Source: Candidatus Delongbacteria bacterium (GTDB taxonomy: Bacteria > UBA4055). Taken from it: a DNA stretch of 6,696 bases. A model generated the notes under the pieces. That model had not been told where the DNA came from, searched no databases, and saw nothing but the letters and a program-made list of their open reading frames with translations. The DNA is taken from the NCBI GenBank assembly GCA_013139625.1, contig WTAK01000143.1, positions 1-6,696 on the forward strand. The letters are read 5' to 3'. Shown here piece by piece: positions 1 through 6,135 of this stretch. Positions within the stretch are counted from its first letter, which is position 1. The number at the start of each line of letters is the position of its first letter. Both the position numbers and the translations under genes were made by a program.

Positions 1-368
1 ATGTTTCAAAGACAGTTATTTTGGAAAAAGAGCCTAAGTTAACGTTCATTGATAGTACGGTTGCCGGTAAAGTTGTTGATTATAAATATGATGGCAATGA
101 AGTGATTCTTGAAGCAGATATGCAGGAGAATGGTCTTGTCGTTATGACAGATAATTATTTCCCTTACTGGCACGCTTATGATGAATCAGGAAAGGAGATC
201 GAAATATTTAAGGCTGACCTAACCTATAGAGCAATAGAGCTTCCCAAAGGTAAGCATAAGATTACTTTCAAATATATTTCAAAACCTTGGATAATAAGTA
301 AATATTTAACTCTGATAGGGTTGTTGGTATTAGTAATTTTAGTATTTTATAGAAAGAGTAAGAACTAA
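1..368 (+). CDS. YfhO-family membrane protein, C-terminal fragment
   Basis: This is the 3' end of a gene that begins before the window; the reading frame is open from base 3, so the TTG at 21 is internal and not a real start. About 121 codons are visible. The soluble part carries the pattern typical of the C-terminal domain of YfhO-family proteins: V-I-L-E-K-E-P near the edge, N-G-L-V-V-M-T-D-N-Y-F-P-Y-W-H-A at about bases 129-176, then R-A-I-E-L-P-K-G-K-H-K-I-T-F-K-Y. It is followed by one hydrophobic membrane segment (about bases 290-350) and a short basic tail (YRKSKN). YfhO proteins are large multi-pass inner-membrane proteins of the GT-C glycosyltransferase type, and in Firmicutes they are linked to glycosylation of lipoteichoic acid; the substrate here is unknown. 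The stop overlaps the next start by one base (TAATG). The family call is from recognised pattern, and the catalytic half is not in the window. Confidence 0.8.
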   Translation, partial: VSKTVILEKEPKLTFIDSTVAGKVVDYKYDGNEVILEADMQENGLVVMTDNYFPYWHAYDESGKEIEIFKADLTYRAIELPKGKHKITFKYISKPWIISKYLTLIGLLVLVILVFYRKSKN

Positions 369-886
369 TGACTGGTAAAACTTTATTCTTAATACTATTA
401 TTCATTTTTTGTTTTACACTATTTTCTTCCCAAAAAGATAGTTTAAATTATTCATTAGAAAGTAACAACAATGTTTATTTGAGCTTTCTTGGTGATGGTA
501 ATCCTGTAGCCTTGAATTATGAAAGGATCTTTCAAGAAAAAGAAAATTTGTTTCATGCATTTAAAATGGGTATAAGTTATTATGTGAATTTTGGTGGTGC
601 AGAAGCGTATGAACTTACATCTGATACTACTGATGATTCAGGATTGATATTTACGAATCATATAACCTTTAATTATGGTAGAAAGTATACGTATTTAGAA
701 GTTGGGATAGGTACTACATATTATGATGTTAGAGGAGACTATGGAATCATTGCGTATCCAATTATTGGAGTAAGGCGTCAATCAAACAATGGAAGTGTTA
801 GGTTGTTTTGTCATCCATTTCATATAATGAAAGATAATGTAGAATTTATATTTCCGGTCGGCTTCAGTTTAGGGATCAGTTTTTGA
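368..886 (+). CDS. Small exported protein, probable outer-membrane beta-barrel, function unknown
   Basis: I do not recognise a named family for this 172-residue protein. Residues 1-21 form a Sec signal peptide (Lys at 4, then a long hydrophobic stretch LFLILLFIFCFTLF), with likely cleavage around the SSQ at 20-22. Cys15 lies inside the hydrophobic core without a lipobox, so a lipoprotein is unlikely. The mature part alternates polar and hydrophobic or aromatic residues with Gly turns (for example YTYLEVGIGTTYY, IIAYPIIGVRRQ, VGFSLGISF) and ends in Phe, as outer-membrane beta-barrels do. The layout, with a neutral 'YPIIGVRRQ' strand and a closing 'GFSLGISF' strand, resembles small barrel proteins common in Bacteroidota. 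The ATG overlaps the stop of the YfhO-like gene, after a purine-rich AGAAAGAGTAAGA leader, so translation is probably coupled. A periplasmic beta-rich protein is the alternative. Confidence 0.7.
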   Translation: MTGKTLFLILLFIFCFTLFSSQKDSLNYSLESNNNVYLSFLGDGNPVALNYERIFQEKENLFHAFKMGISYYVNFGGAEAYELTSDTTDDSGLIFTNHITFNYGRKYTYLEVGIGTTYYDVRGDYGIIAYPIIGVRRQSNNGSVRLFCHPFHIMKDNVEFIFPVGFSLGISF

Positions 887-922
887 ACTTCAGTATAAAG
901 AAAATAAAAGATTAAATTCAAT
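887..922 (+). other. Short A-rich gap before the Fic gene
   Basis: These 36 bases hold no hairpin that would serve as a terminator for the upstream gene and no clear Shine-Dalgarno; only an A-rich leader precedes the ATG. A TATAAA at 894-899 has no matching -35 element. The Fic gene may therefore be co-transcribed with the two genes before it, although a weak promoter cannot be excluded. Confidence 0.4.
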
Positions 923-1909
923 ATGAACTATAAACCACCTTTCAATATAACACCTAAGATCGTCAATCAGATAAGTTCTATCAGTGAACTTATGGCTTCT
1001 ATTAATGTATCAAATTTAAATAGTTCTCCTCAATTACGAAAACTTAATCGGATAAAAACAATTACAGGTACATTAGCTATTGAAGGTAATACTTTAAGTC
1101 TTGAACAAGTTACCGCAATTATTGACGGTAAACATATTCTTGGTTCTCAAAGAGAAATAGCTGAAGTAGTTGGAGCTATCAGAGCTTATGACAAATTACC
1201 TGAATATGATTTTACCAGTATAGATGAGCTTCTCGATGCACACAATCTGATAATGGGTGAGATTTTAACTAATGCAGGAAAATTCAGAACAGGTTCAGTA
1301 GGAATACAAAAGGGAGAGGAAGTGGTTCACATAGCACCTCCTGCAGACAGAGTTAATTTTCTAATTAAAGATCTATTGGAATGGGTTGATCAAACCGATC
1401 ACCATCCCTTAATAGTTAGTTCGGTATTTCATTACGAATTTGAATTTATTCATCCTTTTATTGATGGGAATGGTAGAATGGGTAGGCTTTGGCAAACTTT
1501 GATATTAGGAAATTGGAACGAGGTATTTTATTCATTGCCACTAGAAAGTGTTGTTAAAGAAAAACAGGAGGGTTATTATAAGGCTTTTAACGAAGCGGAT
1601 ATAACTACTGAGAGTACTGTTTTTATAGAGTTTATGCTTGAATCCATAGAAGAAGTTTTACATAATTCTATTTCGAGTGATCATGTAACCGACCATGTAA
1701 CCGACCATGTAACCGACCATGTAAAAAAGCTATTATCAATTATGGATTCTAATTGGATGAGCAGGGTTGAAATTATGAAAGAACTTGGATTGTCTCACAG
1801 AGAAACTTTTAGAGAGAATTACCTTTTACCTGCAATCGGAGCAGAATTAGTAGTTATGAAATATCCTGAATCACCTAAAAGCCCAAAACAGAAATACAAA
1901 AAATTATAA
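923..1909 (+). CDS. Fic-family protein (class II, predicted AMP-transferase) with winged-helix tail
   Basis: A complete 328-residue Fic protein. Fic enzymes usually transfer AMP from ATP to a hydroxyl side chain of a target protein in the cytoplasm. The core motif at 177-188 is HPFIDGNGRMGR, with catalytic His177, the acidic Mg-binding position Asp181 and the GNGRxxR anion-binding loop all intact. The flap region (GKFRTGSVGIQ, 119-129, then VVHIAPPADRV) is also present. The N-terminal helix carries TLAIEG at 50-55, matching the (S/T)xxxE(G/N) inhibitory motif; placed before the Fic core, this makes it class II and autoinhibited by Glu54. A linker at 253-267 consists of DHVT repeats. The tail (about 269-328) is the winged-helix type seen on such Fic proteins, with GLSHRETFRENYLLPAI and a final SPKQKYKKL. 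No antitoxin gene lies beside it, as expected for intramolecular inhibition. The target is unknown. Confidence 0.93.
   Translation: MNYKPPFNITPKIVNQISSISELMASINVSNLNSSPQLRKLNRIKTITGTLAIEGNTLSLEQVTAIIDGKHILGSQREIAEVVGAIRAYDKLPEYDFTSIDELLDAHNLIMGEILTNAGKFRTGSVGIQKGEEVVHIAPPADRVNFLIKDLLEWVDQTDHHPLIVSSVFHYEFEFIHPFIDGNGRMGRLWQTLILGNWNEVFYSLPLESVVKEKQEGYYKAFNEADITTESTVFIEFMLESIEEVLHNSISSDHVTDHVTDHVTDHVKKLLSIMDSNWMSRVEIMKELGLSHRETFRENYLLPAIGAELVVMKYPESPKSPKQKYKKL
1679..1723 (+). repeat. 12-bp in-frame tandem repeat, (DHVT)n, 3.75 copies
   Basis: The unit GACCATGTAACC is repeated, with copies starting at 1679 (first copy GATCATGTAACC, one base different), 1691, 1703 and a partial copy at 1715-1723. 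It encodes Asp-His-Val-Thr and lies in the linker between the Fic core and the winged-helix tail. Because the unit is four codons long, gain or loss of copies would keep the frame and only change linker length. Similar short (D-Q/H-V-T/S)n runs are known from other Fic and related proteins. Confidence 0.95.
1904..1909. other. Shared palindromic stop, TTATAA, of two converging genes
   Basis: On the plus strand TTATAA reads Leu-stop and closes the Fic gene. On the minus strand the same six bases also read Leu-stop and close the amidase gene. The two coding regions thus overlap by six bases with no space for a terminator between them. I see no stem-loop with a T-run in the flanking 40 bases either. 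Confidence 0.9.
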
Positions 1910-2353
1910 CAACCCTCTCAACCAATCCATATCAATATTAGGGCAGGTCTTTCCTTGTTCTTGAGCGGTATCGTATTCATAATGACCTTTGATGGTCTTA
2001 ATCTTGTATTTTTTTTGAAGCCTTTTAACAAGTTTTTTCAGAGATAAAAATTGTTTTGAAGTAAAGGTTCTATCACCGACCAAGCAGATACCAATAGAAT
2101 TATCGTTATGAAGCCTGGTATGAGCTCCGATAAGTTCTTCAGGACGACCTTTTTCGATCTTCCCATCAGAAGTGAAATCAGGTGTTTTTCCAGTCCATTT
2201 ATTTTTATGTGGATAACTGTTTAAAATAATATAATGATAACCAACATCATCCCAACCACGAGCATGATGCCATCTTTTAAAAAGTGATCTATTGCCAAAC
2301 TCTGTTGCACTGCAATGTATGATAAGTGTATCTATTTTTCTATTGTTGTGCAT
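1904..2353 (-). CDS. N-acetylmuramoyl-L-alanine amidase, T7-lysozyme/PGRP (Amidase_2) type
   Basis: A 149-residue zinc amidase that would cut the bond between N-acetylmuramic acid and L-alanine in peptidoglycan. The zinc ligands can be placed by comparison with T7 lysozyme: His13 in LIIHCSAT, His124 in GHYEYD and Cys137 in GKTCPNID. Catalytic Tyr39 lies in VGYHYII and Lys135 precedes the Cys by two, as in the phage enzyme. GAH (76-78) and NDNSIGICLVGD (83-94) are further family signatures. Compared with short members, an extra loop of about 14 residues lies near 47-64 (HKNKWTGKTPDFTSDG). There is no signal peptide or membrane segment, so export would need a holin-like or other route, or the protein acts in the cytoplasm on muropeptides. 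The ATG at 2353 is the only early start; it overlaps the kinase stop by 14 bases and follows an AAAGAAAAG leader. A domesticated phage endolysin is a plausible origin. Confidence 0.92.
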   Translation of the reverse strand: MHNNRKIDTLIIHCSATEFGNRSLFKRWHHARGWDDVGYHYIILNSYPHKNKWTGKTPDFTSDGKIEKGRPEELIGAHTRLHNDNSIGICLVGDRTFTSKQFLSLKKLVKRLQKKYKIKTIKGHYEYDTAQEQGKTCPNIDMDWLRGLL

Positions 2354-5300
2354 ATCTTTTCTTTAGGTTAGATATGATATTTTTTAGCAATTTAAGATCC
2401 TCATTTTTCATGATTGTAGTTTTTATATTTTCAGGAGAGTTTACAAATATTTGGCTGTTGATTTTCATTGCTAATTTAGTGAAAAGTAGGAATGAATTAT
2501 TATCCTGCTTCTGATAGAAGGTATATTTAGCTAAAGCAATTGCCACACTCTGTGCAATATTTGAATAACCCTTTCCGAATAGCACGGTTAGATCTTTTAG
2601 CAGATCATTTATAACATCGACATAGTTTTTGTTGTTATACAGTGCAAGGATAAGATTAGCTCTTTTAAAGATTAGAGTATCTTTGTCATATTCTTCCATA
2701 AAAGTATATAATTGGTCGATCTTTGGTTTGTTGTCATTTGTTAGATCATTAATAAATTCGATTAGAAATTCGTTATTAAGCTCTGTGTGTGTTACAGCTT
2801 TATTTTGTTGCATTTCAGATTTTATATCATAGATCATGTCCAAAAAATCATCTTCACTGATATTCATTTCGCTAAAATATTGTTTTGTATAATCAAAGAT
2901 CTCATTAACAGTATGATTCTTCAGTAAAGATTTGATATAACAGGTTAAGCTATGGGAATCTTGATGCTTATGATCGTTCATGCTGATAATATAGCTTGTC
3001 AAGTACTCCATTTTATCGTTAAATTTACCTGCCTCATCATATAATTGTATAATCTTTTCATAGACCGATTGCATACTCTTTATCGAACCTGTTCTAATAT
3101 TAAGTAACATAACTAGGTTGTTAATTATTTCCTGAACCGGATCTTCAAGTTTTATCCTGATAGATGAACGAAGTTCTATAAGGTCGATTATACTGAATAA
3201 AAAACTGTAACTTGCATCAAATACAAAAGCTTTATTGATCTCAGTTACGGCTTTTCTTAACATCTTGTGTTTTTCCAGATAAGATGCATAACCATTTCTG
3301 GAAAGGAAGATAAAGATCGGAAATCTGTTTTCTTCAAAAAATTCAAAAGACCGTTCATAGAATTTCTCTATCTTTTCAAAGTATCCCTGTTTCTCATAAT
3401 AAAAGCACATCAGCAAATAAGCACGAGCGGCATAAGCTTTATCTGGAGAGTTTTTCAACGATTCAAATTGCAATGCCAACTGATCTCCAAGTTCCTGATT
3501 TGGCTTATTAAAACTATCTGCTTTTCTATTATACAGATCATACATTTCCAAATACTTATTTACGTGTTCCAGTCTTTTATTGCCTTTTGTATATTCAAGA
3601 AGTTCGTCCAGATAATTATATTGCCTCAAATGATTATATGCCTGATGCATTACATAGACCATCACATCAAGTATAATATTCTCTTGCTCTTTATTCTTTA
3701 AATGAGGTTTTACTTTTTCGACCAACTCAATAGCTCTATCAAAGTTATCTGCATAATTTAGATTAATTAGATCTATGATATCTTCTTCGAATTCAAATAT
3801 TTTTTTAAATTTATTTGCTTCGATTACTTCATAGAATTCTACGATGAAATTTTGATTGCTTTCAGGTACTAAATGTTTGAAAGTTAAGTGAATTATCTCA
3901 AATAGAAGTTGAATTCTTATCTTAGGAGGTAACCCGACTTTATAGATTAATGTATCATACATGGTAACGATATTGGGTATATCCATTGATTTTAAGAGTC
4001 CATTTTTAATTACATGGATCTTAGATAAATAATCAACAGCTTCATCTTTATGACCTGCAAGGTTGTGTATAAATCGTGAAATTCTTTTAGGTGTATTATC
4101 ATCATGAACATCAGCAAGAACCATTGACGAAATACTTTTATGGTAAAATTTGATTTCATCCGAAGTCGATTTATTTATGATATTTTTCTTTAATAGATCC
4201 TCTGTTATACTGAAATACTCATTATTCTCTCCTTCACTTTTGATATAAAAATCTTCATAAAGTTCGTTGAGAATGTTTTTAATTGTTGTGATACTTAATT
4301 GAGTTATATCGGAAATGTTTTTTGCAGTAAGTCGAACCAATGAAACTGCAAGGGTTTTCAATACTGATAACTGTTGTGGCGTAAGTTTCCTTTTTTCATA
4401 AGATATTTCATTTTGAATAAATTCATTGATCAATTGTTCGAATTTATTATCGGCGGTAAAAGAATATCCACTGAAAGTTTTAATGATGATATTATTGCTA
4501 TACAGAAGTTTTAAGATATCTATCAACCTTTGGATCTTACTACCGATCAAGCTCTGTAACTTTGAATAGAAAAAATTAGGTACATCTTGAAGATTGTTAA
4601 AGTAAGTATTGACTATATTTTTTATTTGTTCAATGGATAGATTTGTCAGAGTGATAGGAACAAGATAAGGATTGTTATTCGCGGTAATATCATGGATGAG
4701 TTTAGGGAATTTACTTTTTTTCCTTGGATTAAATGTGAAAACAAAGAATGCATGTACTTTTTCATAGAAGTGCTTGATAATAAGATCTAAGAATTCTAAT
4801 GTCCCTCGGTCTCCATATTCTAAATTATTTATAGCCAAAACTATTTTATTCTCAGGAGATACTGCTTTTAGAAATACATTAAATCCTTCCAAGAGTTCAG
4901 GATATTCATTAGGTTTAATTAAATTGATCTCATTGAAAATACGGTTGAGTATCTTAGCATTAGTCTCATGATCGACCATTAATTGTGAAACAGAAATTAT
5001 TAGGTCCTTAAGTGGGTGGCAGTTTTCCTGTACAGACTGCTTCGAATAGTTTATCATGTAAAAAGCATGATTAGTCAGCTGGCAATGAATTTTGAATTCA
5101 TCGATAAGGCGTTTTTTGCCTGATCCTGATTCTCCGGAGACTACTATGTAATTCTGTTTCCCTGAAGCTTGTTTTGAAGAATTAAATGCAGATATTATTT
5201 TTCCAAATTCTTGTTCTCTGAAAACTGTAGTATCTGAGAATCCTGATTTTTTTACTGATAACTTTAAAACATCAAAATCCTTATCAAAAGTTTTATTCAT

Positions 5301-6092
5301 CGCATCGATAGCTTCATTTGCAGTTTTATAGCGAGATAAAGGCTCTACATCAAGCAGCTTGTGAAGGAATTTCTTAAATTTGATGTCATTTAGTTTATTG
5401 ATTTTTTCAAGTATGATGCTTTCATCAAATTTTATTCTTTTATCTAGATATTCGTATATGGTAGAGGATGGAGTGTAAATATGTTCATTGTTAAGTAAAT
5501 TAACTAATATCAAACCTGCAGAGAAAAGATCGCTCCTACCATCAATACTGGTGCCACCCTTTATCATCTCTGGTGACATATAATTTAAAGTTCCTGCAAA
5601 ACTATAATTCGGTTTATCAAATTGAGTAGTTAAACCAAAATCGGTGATCTTTACCACATAGCCGTCATCTTCTTTCTTGATCAATACGTTGTTCGGAGAA
5701 ATATCATAGTGAATAAAGTTGTTTGAATGCAGATAACTAAGACCACTTAGAAGCTGATAAAATGTATCAAGCATCATATCATAATCGTCTTGCTCTTTAT
5801 TAAATGTTAAATAGTTCCCATCTTTAATATATTCAAGAGTGAAATAATAATTTCCAAGGTCAGAATCATATCCAAAATCGTAAACTTTAGCGATATTCTT
5901 ATGGTTCAAAGCACACATCAATCGGAATTCGTTTTTTAATCTTTGGATCTTTTTCTGAGTTGAATGACGATTTAAAAGTTTTAAAGCCAGTTCTTGTCCA
6001 TTGTAATCCTTAACAAGATATACAGTACTGGTCCCACCTTTACCCAGCTTCTTTATAACTTTATATTTATTATCAACGTTTGTAATTTCCAT
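2340..6092 (-). CDS. Ser/Thr protein kinase fused to a STAND/AAA_16-like NTPase domain and TPR-like helical repeats
   Basis: A 1250-residue cytoplasmic signalling protein with PknK-like architecture and no membrane segment. Kinase domain, about 10-270: glycine loop GKGGTSTV (17-24), Lys38 in LALKLL, helix-C Glu55, catalytic loop HYDISPNN (128-135), DFG 151-153, SPE 173-175 and Asp188 in GRSDLFSAG. The HRD Arg is Tyr and the loop Lys is Ser. NTPase domain, about 290-530: VVSGESGSGKKRL (P-loop, 318-329), IVLAINNLEYGD (Walker B position, 417-428) and FVFTFNPR (450-457) follow the AAA_16 pattern. The Ser/Thr after GK is Lys327, however, and the Walker B Asp pair is Asn422-Asn423. A winged-helix-like segment follows (about 568-635), then about 600 residues of helical TPR-like repeats with no C-terminal effector such as GAF or histidine kinase. 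The leader has GGATGA seven bases before the ATG. The gene starts 38 bases after argS and overlaps the amidase start. Ligand and target are unknown. Confidence 0.9.
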   Translation of the reverse strand: MEITNVDNKYKVIKKLGKGGTSTVYLVKDYNGQELALKLLNRHSTQKKIQRLKNEFRLMCALNHKNIAKVYDFGYDSDLGNYYFTLEYIKDGNYLTFNKEQDDYDMMLDTFYQLLSGLSYLHSNNFIHYDISPNNVLIKKEDDGYVVKITDFGLTTQFDKPNYSFAGTLNYMSPEMIKGGTSIDGRSDLFSAGLILVNLLNNEHIYTPSSTIYEYLDKRIKFDESIILEKINKLNDIKFKKFLHKLLDVEPLSRYKTANEAIDAMNKTFDKDFDVLKLSVKKSGFSDTTVFREQEFGKIISAFNSSKQASGKQNYIVVSGESGSGKKRLIDEFKIHCQLTNHAFYMINYSKQSVQENCHPLKDLIISVSQLMVDHETNAKILNRIFNEINLIKPNEYPELLEGFNVFLKAVSPENKIVLAINNLEYGDRGTLEFLDLIIKHFYEKVHAFFVFTFNPRKKSKFPKLIHDITANNNPYLVPITLTNLSIEQIKNIVNTYFNNLQDVPNFFYSKLQSLIGSKIQRLIDILKLLYSNNIIIKTFSGYSFTADNKFEQLINEFIQNEISYEKRKLTPQQLSVLKTLAVSLVRLTAKNISDITQLSITTIKNILNELYEDFYIKSEGENNEYFSITEDLLKKNIINKSTSDEIKFYHKSISSMVLADVHDDNTPKRISRFIHNLAGHKDEAVDYLSKIHVIKNGLLKSMDIPNIVTMYDTLIYKVGLPPKIRIQLLFEIIHLTFKHLVPESNQNFIVEFYEVIEANKFKKIFEFEEDIIDLINLNYADNFDRAIELVEKVKPHLKNKEQENIILDVMVYVMHQAYNHLRQYNYLDELLEYTKGNKRLEHVNKYLEMYDLYNRKADSFNKPNQELGDQLALQFESLKNSPDKAYAARAYLLMCFYYEKQGYFEKIEKFYERSFEFFEENRFPIFIFLSRNGYASYLEKHKMLRKAVTEINKAFVFDASYSFLFSIIDLIELRSSIRIKLEDPVQEIINNLVMLLNIRTGSIKSMQSVYEKIIQLYDEAGKFNDKMEYLTSYIISMNDHKHQDSHSLTCYIKSLLKNHTVNEIFDYTKQYFSEMNISEDDFLDMIYDIKSEMQQNKAVTHTELNNEFLIEFINDLTNDNKPKIDQLYTFMEEYDKDTLIFKRANLILALYNNKNYVDVINDLLKDLTVLFGKGYSNIAQSVAIALAKYTFYQKQDNNSFLLFTKLAMKINSQIFVNSPENIKTTIMKNEDLKLLKNIISNLKKRYAQQ

Positions 6093-6130
6093 AATTAAAT
6101 CATCCGATTTATTAGTGTTGTGTTACAGTG
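6093..6130 (-). other. argS-kinase intergenic gap
   Basis: This 38-base AT-rich gap lies between the argS stop and the kinase start. I see no hairpin terminator and no convincing promoter. A GGATGA seven bases before the kinase ATG may act as a weak ribosome binding site. Read-through from argS into the kinase and amidase genes is likely. Confidence 0.45.
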
Positions 6131-6135
6131 TTACA
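6120..6135. repeat. 8-bp tandem direct repeat GTGTTACA x2 at the argS stop
   Basis: Two perfect head-to-tail copies of GTGTTACA occupy 6120-6127 and 6128-6135. The second includes the argS stop codon (TTA at 6131-6133 on this strand). It is short and may be chance or a slippage product; no function is evident. Confidence 0.6.

Noticed and set aside
894..899. TATAAA as a -10 promoter element for the Fic gene
   Set aside because: No -35-like hexamer lies at a proper distance, and no Bacteroidota-type TAnnTTTG element was seen; in AT-rich DNA the hexamer alone means little.
1679..1723. Possible CRISPR-like or binding-site array
   Set aside because: The copies are 12 bases with no spacers and are fully in frame inside the Fic gene, so this is a coding tandem repeat.
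2009..2016. T8 run in the amidase gene as a possible frameshift
   Set aside because: The frame continues correctly on both sides, with conserved motifs before and after, so the gene is intact.
2326..2514. Plus-strand open frame of 62 codons
   Set aside because: It lies antisense to the kinase and amidase genes, has a hydrophobic low-complexity product and no family pattern; it is a shadow of the real genes.
3267..3701. Plus-strand open frame of 144 codons
   Set aside because: It is antisense inside the kinase gene's TPR-like region; its Phe/Ile-rich product is what AT-rich reverse frames give. Shorter ones at 2629-2832 and 4774-4971 are rejected for the same reason.
2340..6092. Known anti-phage STAND (Avs-like) or kinase defence system
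   Set aside because: The architecture is partly similar, but there is no recognisable nuclease or other effector domain, the NTPase motifs are degraded, and no other defence gene is in the window.
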